Notes: generated by a model from the letters alone, not told the origin. 64,000 bases of DNA from Sphingomonas sp. UV9 (GCF_004101245.1 NZ_SCIN01000001.1:820784-884783); one strand, 5' to 3'. Positions 29,077-39,086 are shown, counted from the stretch's first letter. A program made the numbers and translations.

Positions 29077-30735
29077 ATGCTGCGCGACCCATCGACCAAA
29101 TACCGACCTTTCCCGCAAATCGACCTGCCCGACCGCCAATGGCCATCGAAGACGATCGTCAAGCCGCCGCGGTGGCTGTCGACCGATCTTCGCGACGGCA
29201 ACCAGGCGCTGATCGACCCGATGGATGCCGAGAAGAAGACTCGCTTCTTCGACCTGCTCTGCAAGGTTGGGCTGAAGGAGATCGAGGTCGGCTTCCCGAG
29301 CGCCGGCGCGACCGAATTCGACTTCATCTCCGGCCTGGTAAAGAACGGCCGCATTCCCGATGACGTGTCGATCCAGGTGCTGACCCAGGCACGCCGAGAC
29401 CTGATCGAGACGAGCTTTGCCAGCCTCGTCGGCGCGAAGACCGCGATCGTCCATCTCTACAACGCCGTCTCACCCGCCTGGCGCAAGATCGTGTTCGGGA
29501 TGGATCGCGCGCAGGTGAAGCAGATCGCGATCGACGGCGCCAAGGTGCTGCGCGACGAGGCCGCCAAGCAGCCGAACGTCCGCTGGCAGTTCGAATATTC
29601 GCCGGAAACCTTCTCGACCGCCGAACTCGAGTTCAGCCTCGAGGTTTGCGAGGCGGTGATGGACGTCCTGATGCCGACGCCCGAAATTCCGATCATCTTC
29701 AACCTGCCCGCCACCGTCGAGTGCGCGACTCCGAACATCTATGCGGACCAGATCGAATGGTTTGGGCGCAACATCCGCAACCGTGACTCGGTGGCGATCT
29801 CGCTCCACACGCATAACGACCGCGGCACCGGCGTTGCCGCGGCGGAGCTCGGCATGATGGCGGGTGCGGACCGGGTCGAGGGCTGCCTGCTCGGCAATGG
29901 CGAGCGTACCGGCAATTGCGATCTCGTGACCGTCGCGCTCAACATGTACACGCAAGGCGTCGATCCCAAGCTCGACCTGTCAGACATCGACGGCGTCGTG
30001 AACACGGTGAACTACTGCACCAACATTCCCGTCCACCCGCGCACGCCCTATGCCGGCGAGCTGGTCTTCACCGCGTTTTCGGGGAGTCATCAGGACGCGA
30101 TCAAGAAGGGCTTCGCGGCGCAGGAAGCCAAGAACGACACGCTGTGGGAGGTCCCCTATCTCCCGATCGACCCCGCCGACTTGGGCCGCAGCTACGAGGC
30201 GGTGATCCGCGTCAACTCGCAGTCGGGCAAGGGCGGCGTCGCCTGGGTGATTGAGCAGGACAAGGGCTTGAAGCTGCCCAAGCGGTTGCAGGCGGATTTC
30301 AGCCGTCACGTCCAGGCCTATGCCGACGAGACCAGCCGCGAACTGAACGCGGCCGACATCTGGAGCCTCTTCGAGCGGACCTACATGCCGCAGGCCGCAG
30401 ACCGCGTCGAGTTGCGCGATTATGAGGAGAGCGGCACCGCGGGCCAGCGCGTCTTCATCGGCCGCGTCGCGATCGACGGTGAAGAGCGGTCGATCTCGGG
30501 GCGCGGCAACGGGCTGATCTCGGGCGTGATTGCGGCGATTGCGGAGTCGACCGGACCGGCACTCGACGTGGTCGATTACAACGAGCACGCGATCGGGCAC
30601 GGGGCGGATGCGCAGGCCGCGGCGTATGTCGAATGCCGCACGGCCGAGGGTAAGACCGTGTTCGGCGTCGGCATGGACACCGACATCGCCACCGCTTCGG
30701 TGCGCGCTGTGCTGTCGGCAGCAAACCGGGCCTAG
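29077..30735 (+). CDS. leuA: 2-isopropylmalate synthase
   Basis: A 552-residue enzyme, first committed step of leucine synthesis. TIM-barrel with [15 protein letters not shown] near residue 37, the metal-binding HTHNDRGTG motif near residue 246, and [12 protein letters not shown]. The C-terminal domain of about 130 residues ([20 protein letters not shown] onward) is the leucine-sensing regulatory region. Length and motifs fit the longer LeuA class. Preceded by a leucine-rich leader ORF. Other leu genes are not in the window. Confidence 0.97.
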   Translation: MLRDPSTKYRPFPQIDLPDRQWPSKTIVKPPRWLSTDLRDGNQALIDPMDAEKKTRFFDLLCKVGLKEIEVGFPSAGATEFDFISGLVKNGRIPDDVSIQVLTQARRDLIETSFASLVGAKTAIVHLYNAVSPAWRKIVFGMDRAQVKQIAIDGAKVLRDEAAKQPNVRWQFEYSPETFSTAELEFSLEVCEAVMDVLMPTPEIPIIFNLPATVECATPNIYADQIEWFGRNIRNRDSVAISLHTHNDRGTGVAAAELGMMAGADRVEGCLLGNGERTGNCDLVTVALNMYTQGVDPKLDLSDIDGVVNTVNYCTNIPVHPRTPYAGELVFTAFSGSHQDAIKKGFAAQEAKNDTLWEVPYLPIDPADLGRSYEAVIRVNSQSGKGGVAWVIEQDKGLKLPKRLQADFSRHVQAYADETSRELNAADIWSLFERTYMPQAADRVELRDYEESGTAGQRVFIGRVAIDGEERSISGRGNGLISGVIAAIAESTGPALDVVDYNEHAIGHGADAQAAAYVECRTAEGKTVFGVGMDTDIATASVRAVLSAANRA

Positions 30736-30743
30736 GTGACCTT

Positions 30744-30770
30744 CTCCCTCTCTCCTCCGGGGAGAGGGAG
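30744..30770. repeat. Hairpin between convergent leuA and folB
   Basis: CTCCCTCTC (30744-30752) pairs with GAGAGGGAG (30762-30770). It lies in the 41-bp gap between two convergent genes and may be a bidirectional terminator, though no T run is present. Confidence 0.5.
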
Positions 30771-30776
30771 CTTGCT

Positions 30777-31127
30777 TCACCGCTCTCGGACGATCTCACA
30801 CCCTACACGAGCGTCCGGGTACACGTCGGCCTTTACCGTCCGCACCTTCACCCGCCGCACCCGGGCATCCCCGAAACACAGCGCAGCGATCGCCTCACAG
30901 AGCGTCTCCTGCAACGCGATCGGCCGCGCCGCGACCATCTCCAGGATGCCGGTCCGCACGAAATCATAATCGAGCACCTCCTCGATCGCGTCGTCGCGAA
31001 GCGCCGCCGGATACCCCACAGTCATCTCGACCGACACGACCACGCGCTGCGGCGCCACTTCGTGCGGGTGGATGCCAAGCCGCATCATAACCTCGAAGTC
31101 GTCGAGGATCGTCGTGAATTCAGCCAT
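30777..31127 (-). CDS. folB: Dihydroneopterin aldolase
   Basis: A 116-residue FolB, which cleaves dihydroneopterin to 6-hydroxymethyl-dihydropterin in folate synthesis. Typical small fold: MMRLGIHPHEVAPQRVVVSV near the start, then LDYDFVRTGI and ETLCEAIAALC, ending VKADVYPDA. The ATG at 31127 has GGGGGAC upstream; one four codons earlier is possible. Its start overlaps the end of the upstream SDR gene by 8 bp. Last gene of folE-SDR-folB. Confidence 0.9.
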   Translation of the reverse strand: MAEFTTILDDFEVMMRLGIHPHEVAPQRVVVSVEMTVGYPAALRDDAIEEVLDYDFVRTGILEMVAARPIALQETLCEAIAALCFGDARVRRVKVRTVKADVYPDARVGCEIVRER

Positions 31128-31890
31128 TGCGTCCCCCATGGTCGCGGTCGAACATCACGTCGCCGTCGCGCTTCAGGAACCGCTGCCCGCAATCGACGAA
31201 GACATTCTGGCCGGTCACGCCCCTCGCGCTCAGCAGCCACGCCACCGCGTCCGCGACAGCCTCCGCACCGACTGGCCGCCGCAACAGATTGTCGCTCGCT
31301 ACCGCCGCGAACTCCGCGTCGGTCTGGTCGCCGCTCGGCAAGGTCAGCCCCGGCGACACCGCGTTCACCGCGATCCGCGGGCCCAGCGCCTGCGCCAGCA
31401 TCGTCGTCGCCCCCTCGAGCGCTATCTTCCCGCAGCTATACGAGAAGAAATCGGGGTTTAGGTTCGCCACCTTCTGGTCGAGCACACTGACCACCATACC
31501 GTCCGCGACGTCGTCCTGCGACGCCAGCGCGGAGGCCAGCAGCACCGGCGCGCCGCAATTGATCGCGCCGAGCTCCGCAAACAGCTTCGGATCGACACTT
31601 GGCGGCCGGTCGAACTCGAACCGCGACGCGCAGTTCACTAGTCCGTCGATCGGGCCGCCGATCGCCGTGCGCGCCGCCGCGAACAGATCGCCGATCGCGC
31701 CTAGATCGCTCAGGTCTCCCTCCACCGCCACGGCACGCCCGCCCTTGTCGACGATCTCCGCCACCAACGCGGCCGCCTCGTCCGGCGAATGCCCTTGGTG
31801 CACCACGACAGCGTGACCGTCCGCCGCCAGCCGCCGTACGATTGCCGCGCCCAGCCGCTTCGCTCCGCCGGTAACCAGCACCGTCCGCAT
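31120..31890 (-). CDS. Short-chain reductase, probable FolM/pteridine reductase type
   Basis: A 256-residue Rossmann-fold SDR. The cofactor motif TGGAKRLGAAIVRRL resembles the TGxxxRLG form of pteridine reductases (PTR1/FolM) rather than the common TGxxxGIG. The active site has SVLDQK and YSCGKIAL (Tyr-x3-Lys). It sits between folE (TGATG junction) and folB (8-bp overlap), so a role in reducing dihydrofolate, dihydrobiopterin or dihydromonapterin is likely. Start at 31890 shares a base with the folE stop codon. The substrate is inference from motif and context. Confidence 0.82.
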   Translation of the reverse strand: MRTVLVTGGAKRLGAAIVRRLAADGHAVVVHQGHSPDEAAALVAEIVDKGGRAVAVEGDLSDLGAIGDLFAAARTAIGGPIDGLVNCASRFEFDRPPSVDPKLFAELGAINCGAPVLLASALASQDDVADGMVVSVLDQKVANLNPDFFSYSCGKIALEGATTMLAQALGPRIAVNAVSPGLTLPSGDQTDAEFAAVASDNLLRRPVGAEAVADAVAWLLSARGVTGQNVFVDCGQRFLKRDGDVMFDRDHGGRNG

Positions 31891-32528
31891 CAGGCGCGCT
31901 GTCCCATCAAGGCCAGCACTTCCTTGCGGCTGCGTTCGTCGTCGCGGAACACACCCATCATCCGGCTGGTGACCATCGTCACCCCCGGCGTCCTGACACC
32001 GCGCGCGGCCATGCACGCATGGCTCGCCTCGATGACCACCGCGACGCCCTGCGGCTTGAGGTTTTCCCAGATGCAATCGGCCACCTCGGCGGTCAGTCGC
32101 TCCTGCACCTGCAAGCGCCGCGCAAAGCCGTGCAGCACCCGCGCCAGCTTCGAAATGCCGACGACATGGTTGCGCGGCAGGTAGGCGATGTGCGCCTTGC
32201 CGATGATCGGCGCCATGTGATGCTCGCAGTGGGACTGGAACGGGATGTCCTTCAGCAGCACGATCTCGTCATAGCCGCCGACCTCCTCGAACACGCGATC
32301 GAGGTGCTTGGCCGGATCGTCGCCATAGCCCGCGCAATATTCCTTCCACGCACGTGCAACACGGCGCGGCGTATCGAGCAGCCCTTCACGGGTCGGATCG
32401 TCGCCTGCCCAGCGGATCAGCGTACGGATCGCCGACGCTACGTCTTCGGGCACAATCAGCTTGCCGTCGGGCCCCAGTACATCTTCGGTTACCGCGTGCC
32501 CCGCGGGCCCACTCAGTTCATCCCGCAT
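31890..32528 (-). CDS. folE: GTP cyclohydrolase I
   Basis: A 212-residue FolE, first step of tetrahydrofolate synthesis from GTP. Zinc/active-site motif [20 protein letters not shown] near residue 110, and [21 protein letters not shown] near 140. The ATG at 32528 (MRDELSG) was chosen because AAAGGG lies 7 bases upstream; in-frame ATGs up to 32555 are alternatives. First gene of a three-gene operon with an SDR and folB. Confidence 0.95.
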   Translation of the reverse strand: MRDELSGPAGHAVTEDVLGPDGKLIVPEDVASAIRTLIRWAGDDPTREGLLDTPRRVARAWKEYCAGYGDDPAKHLDRVFEEVGGYDEIVLLKDIPFQSHCEHHMAPIIGKAHIAYLPRNHVVGISKLARVLHGFARRLQVQERLTAEVADCIWENLKPQGVAVVIEASHACMAARGVRTPGVTMVTSRMMGVFRDDERSRKEVLALMGQRA

Positions 32529-32638
32529 CGCAACACCCTTTATCAGCATACCCAAACATCAGAACATGGGTCCTCTTTTGCAACTGTTTCATTTCGGCCA
32601 CTTGCCATAAATCCCCGTTTTCCGGGCAAGAAAAAGCG

Positions 32639-32667
32639 TTGACGATTGATTTTTTTAATCGTTACTT
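32639..32667 (+). promoter_or_regulatory. Possible promoter/operator of TonB-dependent receptor gene
   Basis: TTGACG (32639-32644) and TTACTT (32662-32667) at 17-bp spacing lie in the most AT-rich stretch of the window. A short inverted repeat, ACGATT with AATCGT, brackets the T run between them and could be a regulator site. The match is by eye. Confidence 0.35.
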
Positions 32668-32731
32668 CGCCATACCTGAAAAACTAAATCGTGAATCGGC
32701 AAAGACCGGCACGATCGGGGAGAGGACTGCC

Positions 32732-35701
32732 ATGGCTAAGTTCGAATTGCTCGCCGCATCGGCGATGATACTCCTGTCGATTGCGCCGGCAATGGCGCAG
32801 ACCGCCACCACGACATCGGCTGAAAACACCGCACCCACTAATGGACCCGGCCAGGAGGCCCCGTCGAGCCAGACGACCCAGGACGTCTCCACCGCTGCTA
32901 CGATTGACCCCTATGCGGCGCAGGATATCGTGATTACCGCGCAACGCCAATCGCAGCGTCTGCAGGATGTTCCGATTGCTGTGAGCGCTTTTACCGCTGA
33001 CAACCTCGCCAAGCAGCAGATCGTCAATCCGAGCGCGCTTCAGCAGACGCTGCCCAACATCACCTTCACCAAGACCAACTTCACCACGTCGAGCTTCACG
33101 ATCCGCGGGATCGGCGATCTGTGCACCGGCGCGACCTGCGATACCGCGACCGGCATCCACGTCAACGACATGCCGCTGGTGACGACGCGGCTGTTCGAAA
33201 GCGAGTTCTTCGACCTCGAACGGATCGAGGTCCTTCGCGGGCCGCAGGGCACGCTGTTCGGCCGCAACGCGACCTCGGGCGTGGTCAACTTCATCTCCGC
33301 CAAACCCGATCTTTCCGCGGTGCATGCGGCCGCCGAGTTCGAATATGGCAATTACGATTCGAAGCGCGTGAAGGCCATGTTCAACCTGCCCTTCACCGAC
33401 ACGCTCGGCATCCGCGTCGCTGGTACCTATCTCAACCGCGACGGCTATACCAAGAACCTGTACGACGGCCGCGACATCGACGGGCGCGACCTGTATTCGG
33501 TCCGCGGCACGCTGTCGTGGGAGCCAACCAGCGATACCCGGATCGACCTGATCGGCTCGTACTTCCGCGAGAAGGACGATCGCTCGCGGTTGCAGAAACA
33601 GCTGTGCCACCGCGATCCGACCGGCATCCTCGGCTGCCTACCCGACCGGCTCGCCAACGAGACCGCAAACGGCAATTCGACGCTCGCGGCGGTGCTCAGC
33701 TCGAGCGAGTTCTTCGCGGTCAACAATCCCGCGCTGGGGCGCTTCGGCCTGCAGAGCCTGTACGGCCAGGACACCTATGTCGGCGTGGTCAACCCGCGCG
33801 ACGTGCGGACCGTGTCGCTTGACTACAGCCCGACCTATTTCGCCGAGGAAGAGCAATATACCGCCAAGATCTTCCATGATTTCGGACCGGTCAGCCTGAA
33901 CTTCACCGGCGGCTATACGCGCAACGTCGTCGACAGCGGCACCGACTACAACCTCGCGGTCGAGAACCCGCTGACCAACAATGTCGGGCTCGCCACTCTG
34001 AACGCACTCGCTCGCCCCGGATCGCCGTTCGCGTTCCTGAACGGCGTGCGGCAGGCGCTGATCCCGAACGGTCCGGCCGGCGGCGCGTGCCAGTCCGCCG
34101 CCGAGCCGAACAATGTCGGCGTCTATGGCGGCAATTCGGTCGGCTGCTTTGCGCAGAGCCTCGACTTCGATCGGTCGCGGCAGAATAGCCGCCAATATTC
34201 CGCCGAAGCGCACCTCGACAGCAATTTCGACGGGATGTTCAACTTCCTGCTCGGCGGCATCTATGTCGACAGCAAATCGACCAATACCGATTATTTCGTC
34301 AACGCGTTCGGGCTCGACTACGCGTCCGGCGTCCTCGGTTCGGCTAACGCGGCGGGAGCCGGCCTGCCCGCGGGCAACGGCTATTTCCTGTCGACGCCCT
34401 TCTATCGCAACAGCGACGTCGAGTTCCGCCTGAAATCCTACGGCATCTTCGGCGAGACGTATTTCAAGTTCACCGACAAGCTTAAGCTGACCGTCGGCCT
34501 GCGCTACAACCATGACGAGAAAACCGACCAGGCGCGCAACCTCGCGCTCAACGTGCTGACCCCGATCGGTGCCACCGCGATCGAGCAGGGCCTCAATTAC
34601 GGCGTTGTCGATTTCGACCCGAACCTGCCCGGGCGCCAGGAGTTCGCCAATGCGCAGGTCAGCTTCTCGCGACTGACCGGCCGCGCGGTGATCGACTACC
34701 GGATCACCGAGAACAACCTGCTCTACGCCTCCTATTCGCGCGGGTATAAATCGGGGGGCATCAACCCGCCGCTACTGCCGCAGTTCAGCGTGAGCAGCAC
34801 GTTCGATCCCGAGCAGGTCAATGCCTACGAAATCGGCTCGAAGAACACGTTCGGCGGCGGCCGACTGCGGCTGAACCTCACCGGCTTCTTCTACCAGTAC
34901 AAAAACCTCCAGCTGAGCCGGATCGTCGCGCGCACCTCGGTCAACGACAATGTCGACGCCGATATCTATGGCGTCGAGGCGGAGGCGATCATGAGCCCGA
35001 TCCCGGCGTTCGTGGTCAACATGAACGCGAGCTACCTCCATTCGAAGGTGTCGAGCGACAAGTTCCTGGTGAACCCGCGCGACGTGTCGGGCGGCCGTGC
35101 GGACGCGGTGATCATCAAGGACATCACCAACGCGTCGAACTGCGTCGTCGTGCCCAACGTCGCGGGCAATGCGGCATTGTCGAACGGCTATGTCGCGCTG
35201 GTCAATCGCGCGATCGGCCTGCGCGCGCCGACCGCGATCCCGACGATCGCGGCAACCGGTGCGTTCGGGATCTGCTCCGCGCTGGGGGCCAACGCCGCGC
35301 TCAGCGGCGTGTCGGTGCTCGACGGCGTGACCACCAACATCCGCGGCAACCGCCTGCCCCAGGCGCCGACCTACAAATGGTCGGTCGGTGCGCAGTACAC
35401 GATCGACTTCGCCAACGGCATGACGCTCGTCCCCCGCGCCGATCTCAACTACACCGGCGGGCTGTCGGGCAGCATCTTCAACACCCAGATCGACCGGATC
35501 CAGGGGTATGAGGTCGTCAACATGCAGGTCCAGCTCAACGCCCGCGAGGACCGCTTCTACGTCCGCGCGTTCGTGCAGAACTTGACGAACAACGACGCGA
35601 CGACCGGGCAATATGTGACCGACCAGTCGGCGGGGCTGTTCACCAACATCTTCACGATCGATCCGCGCCGGTACGGAATCGCGGCGGGGTTCAAGTTCTG
35701 A
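32732..35701 (+). CDS. TonB-dependent outer-membrane receptor
   Basis: A 989-residue outer-membrane transporter. Signal peptide ends at APAMAQ near residue 26; a Thr/Ser-rich stretch is followed by the TonB box region (QDIVITAQRQSQRLQDVPIA). The plug domain contains SFTIRGIG and VEVLRGPQGTLFGRNATSG. The remainder is a 22-strand barrel ending in GIAAGFKF with the C-terminal Phe needed for insertion. The ligand (iron chelate, sugar, vitamin or other) cannot be told; no transporter, sigma/anti-sigma or degradative gene adjoins. The start follows GGGGAGAGGACTGCC. Confidence 0.93.
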   Translation: MAKFELLAASAMILLSIAPAMAQTATTTSAENTAPTNGPGQEAPSSQTTQDVSTAATIDPYAAQDIVITAQRQSQRLQDVPIAVSAFTADNLAKQQIVNPSALQQTLPNITFTKTNFTTSSFTIRGIGDLCTGATCDTATGIHVNDMPLVTTRLFESEFFDLERIEVLRGPQGTLFGRNATSGVVNFISAKPDLSAVHAAAEFEYGNYDSKRVKAMFNLPFTDTLGIRVAGTYLNRDGYTKNLYDGRDIDGRDLYSVRGTLSWEPTSDTRIDLIGSYFREKDDRSRLQKQLCHRDPTGILGCLPDRLANETANGNSTLAAVLSSSEFFAVNNPALGRFGLQSLYGQDTYVGVVNPRDVRTVSLDYSPTYFAEEEQYTAKIFHDFGPVSLNFTGGYTRNVVDSGTDYNLAVENPLTNNVGLATLNALARPGSPFAFLNGVRQALIPNGPAGGACQSAAEPNNVGVYGGNSVGCFAQSLDFDRSRQNSRQYSAEAHLDSNFDGMFNFLLGGIYVDSKSTNTDYFVNAFGLDYASGVLGSANAAGAGLPAGNGYFLSTPFYRNSDVEFRLKSYGIFGETYFKFTDKLKLTVGLRYNHDEKTDQARNLALNVLTPIGATAIEQGLNYGVVDFDPNLPGRQEFANAQVSFSRLTGRAVIDYRITENNLLYASYSRGYKSGGINPPLLPQFSVSSTFDPEQVNAYEIGSKNTFGGGRLRLNLTGFFYQYKNLQLSRIVARTSVNDNVDADIYGVEAEAIMSPIPAFVVNMNASYLHSKVSSDKFLVNPRDVSGGRADAVIIKDITNASNCVVVPNVAGNAALSNGYVALVNRAIGLRAPTAIPTIAATGAFGICSALGANAALSGVSVLDGVTTNIRGNRLPQAPTYKWSVGAQYTIDFANGMTLVPRADLNYTGGLSGSIFNTQIDRIQGYEVVNMQVQLNAREDRFYVRAFVQNLTNNDATTGQYVTDQSAGLFTNIFTIDPRRYGIAAGFKF

Positions 35702-35794
35702 AGGGAAGACTGTCGCGCGATCATGCCGTTGGCGGGATCGCGCGCGGGTATGACGTAGTTCGCTAGCGGGGCAAGCGTCGGTCGCTACACGGTG

Positions 35795-35918
35795 AGATCC
35801 CAGCGTTCGCTGGGATGACGGGCGGGAGTTGGGCGTGCAGGCGGCTCGCCCCCTCCCCGTCACCCCAGCGAAAGCTGTGGTCTCCCGCTTGGGAAAACCC
35901 GTCCGCCACCTGGCGGAC
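35795..35918. repeat. Cluster of short hairpins after the TonB receptor gene
   Basis: Three inverted repeats in a 220-bp convergent gap: ATCCCAGC/GCTGGGAT (35796-35815), a degenerate family B-like segment with GTCACCCCAGCGAAAGCTG (about 35859-35880), and GTCCGCCA/TGGCGGAC (35901-35918). No gene seen. Confidence 0.6.
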
Positions 35919-35924
35919 AGAGGC

Positions 35925-36758
35925 CTACCCCAGCCGTTCCGCATGCCACGCGACATGATCGGCCATGAAGGTCGAGATGAAATTGTAGCTGTGGTCGTAC
36001 CCCGGCTGGATCCGCAGCGTCAGGTCGATCCCCGCCGCCTCGCAAGCCTTGGCCAGCAATTCCGGCTTCAGCTGCTCGACCAGAAAGCCATCCGCATCGC
36101 CCTGATCGACCAGCAGCGCCGCCACCCGCGCGCCGTCCTCGATCAGCGCGCACGCATCATAGGCGCGCCACGCCATCCGGTCGGGCCCGAGATACCCGCT
36201 CAGCGCCTTCTCGCCCCACGGGCACTGCAGCGGCGAGACGATGGGCGAGAACGCCGACACGCTCCTGAACCGATCCGGGTTACGCAACCCGATCGTCAGC
36301 GCACCGTGGCCGCCCATCGAATGCCCCATGATCCCCTGCCGGGCCATGTCCGCCATCGGAAACTGCGCTGCGATCACTGCGGGCAGTTCATCCTCGACAT
36401 AGGACCGCATCCGGAAATTCTTCGCCCAGGGTTCTTCGGTCGCATCGACGTAGAACCCCGCACCCTTGCCGAAATCATACGCCTCGTCGTCGGGCACATC
36501 GTCGCCCCGCGGCGACGTATCCGGCGCCACCAGGATCACACCGAGATCGGCACAGGCCCGCCGATACTCGCCCTTGTCCATGACGTTGGCATGCGTGCAG
36601 GTCAGCCCGGCCAGGAACCACAATACCGGCAGCCGCGCACCCTCGTCGTGCGGCGGGACATAGACGGCGAAGGTCATGTCGGTGCCGGTCGCGGTCGAGG
36701 CGTGACGGTACACGCCCTGGATGCCGCCATACGCCTTGCTGGTGGAAACGGTCTCCAT
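35925..36758 (-). CDS. fghA: S-formylglutathione hydrolase
   Basis: A 277-residue serine esterase that hydrolyses S-formylglutathione to formate and glutathione. Nucleophile elbow GHSMGGHGAL near residue 146; the His and Asp of the triad are in GYDHSYNF and VDQGDADGF. The start (36758, METVSTSKAYGG) shares a base with the stop codon of the VOC gene. Third gene of frmA-VOC-fghA, completing glutathione-dependent formaldehyde oxidation. Confidence 0.95.
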   Translation of the reverse strand: METVSTSKAYGGIQGVYRHASTATGTDMTFAVYVPPHDEGARLPVLWFLAGLTCTHANVMDKGEYRRACADLGVILVAPDTSPRGDDVPDDEAYDFGKGAGFYVDATEEPWAKNFRMRSYVEDELPAVIAAQFPMADMARQGIMGHSMGGHGALTIGLRNPDRFRSVSAFSPIVSPLQCPWGEKALSGYLGPDRMAWRAYDACALIEDGARVAALLVDQGDADGFLVEQLKPELLAKACEAAGIDLTLRIQPGYDHSYNFISTFMADHVAWHAERLG

Positions 36759-37141
36759 CACGCGACCCGGTGCAGCGCGCAAATCTTGTTGCCCGACGGA
36801 TCGCGCAGATAGGCGAGGTACAGCTTTCGCCCGCCCGTCGCGTTGCGCACGCCGGGCGGATCCTCGCAAGCCGTCCCGCCGTTCGCGAGACCGGCGGCGT
36901 GCCACGCATCGGCAACCTCGGCCGACGCGGCGGCAAAGCCCAGCGTGGTGCCGTTGCCGTGGCTGGCCGGCTGACCGTCGATCGGCTTGGTCAGCAGGAA
37001 GCGGCCGCCGTCATGGGCGTAGATCACCCGCCCCCACTCGTCGGCGACACCCGCGGGCACGCCGAGCGCGCCGAGCGCCGCGTCGTAGAACGCCTTCGAG
37101 GCATCGATATCGTCGGCGCCGATCATCACATGGCTGAACAT
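36758..37141 (-). CDS. VOC (glyoxalase-fold) family protein
   Basis: A 127-residue single vicinal-oxygen-chelate domain pair: FSHVMIGADDIDASKAFYDA at the start, GRFLLTKPIDG mid-way and YLRDPSGNKICALH at the end. Sandwiched between frmA (10 bp) and fghA (1-base overlap), so it is part of the formaldehyde detoxification operon. A role in handling a glutathione hemithioacetal is plausible but unproven. Confidence 0.85.
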   Translation of the reverse strand: MFSHVMIGADDIDASKAFYDAALGALGVPAGVADEWGRVIYAHDGGRFLLTKPIDGQPASHGNGTTLGFAAASAEVADAWHAAGLANGGTACEDPPGVRNATGGRKLYLAYLRDPSGNKICALHRVA

Positions 37142-37151
37142 TATCCGCTCC

Positions 37152-38258
37152 TCAGTAGATCACGACGGAGCGGATGCTCTCGCCGGCGTGCATCAGGTCG
37201 AAGCCCTTGTTGATCTCGTCGAGCGTCAGGCGATGCGTGATCATCGGGTCGATCTGGATCATGCCGTTCATGTACCAGTCGACGATCTTCGGCGTATCGG
37301 TGCGCCCGCGCGCGCCGCCGAACGCGGTGCCGCGCCAGTTGCGCCCGGTGACCAGCTGGAACGGCCGCGTCGAGATTTCCTTGCCCGCCTCGGCCACGCC
37401 GATCACGATCGAGGTGCCCCAGCCGCGATGGCACGCCTCGAGCGCCTGGCGCATGACTGTGGTGTTGCCGGTCGCGTCGAAGGTGAAGTCGGCGCCACCG
37501 TCGGTGAGCGCGACGATGTGGGGGACGATGTCGCCCACTTCCTTTGGATTGGCGAAATGCGTCATGCCGAAGCGACGGCCCCAGTCCTCGCGGTCGGGGT
37601 TGATGTCGACACCGACGATCATGCCGGCGCCCGCGAGCTTGGCGCCCTGGATCACGTTCAGCCCGATCCCGCCGAGCCCGAACACGACGACGGTGTCGCC
37701 CGGCTGGACCTTGGCGGTGTGCACGACCGCGCCGACCCCCGTCGTCACGCCGCACCCGATATAGCAGCTGGTGTCGAACGGCGCGTCGGTGCGGATCTTG
37801 GCGACCGCGATCTCGGGCAACACCGTGAAGTTGGAGAAGGTCGAGCAGCCCATGTAATGGAAGATCGGCTGGCCCTTGTAGCTGAACCGCGTCGTCCCGT
37901 CGGGCATCAGCCCCTTGCCCTGCGTCGCGCGGATCGCGGTGCACAGGTTGGTCTTGCCGCTGAGGCACGACTTACACTGGCGGCATTCGGGCGTGTAGAG
38001 CGGGATGACGTGATCGCCGACCGCGACGCTGGTCACGCCCGCGCCCACTTCGCGGACGATGCCGGCGCCTTCATGGCCCAGCACGCTCGGAAACAACCCT
38101 TCCGAATCAAGGCCGTCGAGCGTGTAGGCATCGGTGTGGCAGATGCCGGTCGCCATGATTTCGACCAGGACTTCGCCGAATTTCGGCCCCTCCAGGTCGA
38201 GTTCGACGATCTCGAGCGGTTTTTTTGCCTCGAACGCAACGGCGGCGCGGGTCTTCAT
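37152..38258 (-). CDS. frmA: S-(hydroxymethyl)glutathione dehydrogenase / class III alcohol dehydrogenase
   Basis: A 368-residue zinc-dependent MDR enzyme that oxidises S-hydroxymethylglutathione to S-formylglutathione with NAD+. Catalytic zinc ligands in [12 protein letters not shown] and GHEGAGIV; structural zinc cysteines in [15 protein letters not shown] near residue 95; cofactor motif [16 protein letters not shown] near 195. Start at 38258 ([14 protein letters not shown]) as in the family; the frame extends upstream without family sequence. First gene of the operon. Confidence 0.97.
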   Translation of the reverse strand: MKTRAAVAFEAKKPLEIVELDLEGPKFGEVLVEIMATGICHTDAYTLDGLDSEGLFPSVLGHEGAGIVREVGAGVTSVAVGDHVIPLYTPECRQCKSCLSGKTNLCTAIRATQGKGLMPDGTTRFSYKGQPIFHYMGCSTFSNFTVLPEIAVAKIRTDAPFDTSCYIGCGVTTGVGAVVHTAKVQPGDTVVVFGLGGIGLNVIQGAKLAGAGMIVGVDINPDREDWGRRFGMTHFANPKEVGDIVPHIVALTDGGADFTFDATGNTTVMRQALEACHRGWGTSIVIGVAEAGKEISTRPFQLVTGRNWRGTAFGGARGRTDTPKIVDWYMNGMIQIDPMITHRLTLDEINKGFDLMHAGESIRSVVIY

Positions 38259-38377
38259 CGATCGGTCTCCTTGATTGCCGCCCTGATGCCCCGACGGCCT
38301 CGGCTCTGCAACCCGCGGGGCATGCAACCAAACCCTGCGTCCCGCGCTTGATCCTTGCAAATCAAGGAGATGGCGCG

Positions 38378-38581
38378 ATGAAGGATCCGAAGAAGGGCGA
38401 CGAGGTTACCTGGAACTCGCCCGGCGGCGAGGCGCACGGCACGGTCGAAAAGAAGCAGACCACCGATACGAAGATCAAGGGACACACGGTGAAAGCCTCC
38501 AAGGAGGAGCCGCAGTTCATCGTAAGGAGTGACAAGGGCGGCAAGGCAGCGCACAAGGCGGACGCGCTCTCCAAGGCGTGA
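38378..38581 (+). CDS. DUF2945 (HVA1/tudor-like) small protein
   Basis: A 67-residue protein: [20 protein letters not shown], then [20 protein letters not shown] and HKADALSK, matching DUF2945, a small SH3/tudor-like fold common in alphaproteobacteria, function unknown. AAGGAGATGGCGCG precedes the ATG. Divergent from frmA; 47 bp upstream of the SWIB gene on the same strand. Confidence 0.85.
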   Translation: MKDPKKGDEVTWNSPGGEAHGTVEKKQTTDTKIKGHTVKASKEEPQFIVRSDKGGKAAHKADALSKA

Positions 38582-38628
38582 CCACGCGCGCAGTGCCTAA
38601 CGCACGCACGCAACAGGAAGGAATGCTT

Positions 38629-38889
38629 ATGGCTACAGCTCCCAAGACCGGCGGCATCCACGCCCCCGTCCAGCCCTCTCCCGAGCTGGGCGCGATCGTC
38701 GGCAACGACAAGCTGCCGCGCAGCGAAGTGATCAGCAAGGTGTGGGTCTATATCAAGGCCAACAACCTCCAGAACCCCGAGAACAAGCGCGAGATTCTGG
38801 CTGACGAGAAGCTGAAGAAGGTCTTCGGGCGTGACAAGTGCACGATGTTCGAGATGAACAAGTACATCTCGCAGCACGTCAAGGCGTAA
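38629..38889 (+). CDS. SWIB/MDM2-domain protein
   Basis: An 86-residue protein that is essentially one SWIB domain: LPRSEVISKVWVYIKANNLQ, NKREILADEKLKKVFG and KCTMFEMNKYISQHV. SWIB is best known from eukaryotic chromatin remodellers; stand-alone bacterial forms have no settled function, and a DNA-associated role is only inferred. The ATG at 38629 has AGGAAGG 7 bases upstream; an ATG at 38623 is too close to that site. Confidence 0.88.
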   Translation: MATAPKTGGIHAPVQPSPELGAIVGNDKLPRSEVISKVWVYIKANNLQNPENKREILADEKLKKVFGRDKCTMFEMNKYISQHVKA

Positions 38890-39086
38890 CCGCCGGCACT
38901 GCACGGCAAGCGGCGACGGGGCATCCTAAGCGATACCCGTCGCCCTTGATCGCACCAGGATGTGGCCGTTCGCAAGGCCGATCGTCCATCCCCCATTTCA
39001 TACCTGCACCAACACCACGCACGGCACCCAAGGCGCAAGCGCACGGCTTGATCGTCATTCCGGCCCGTCGTATTGCGCAGACAGAT

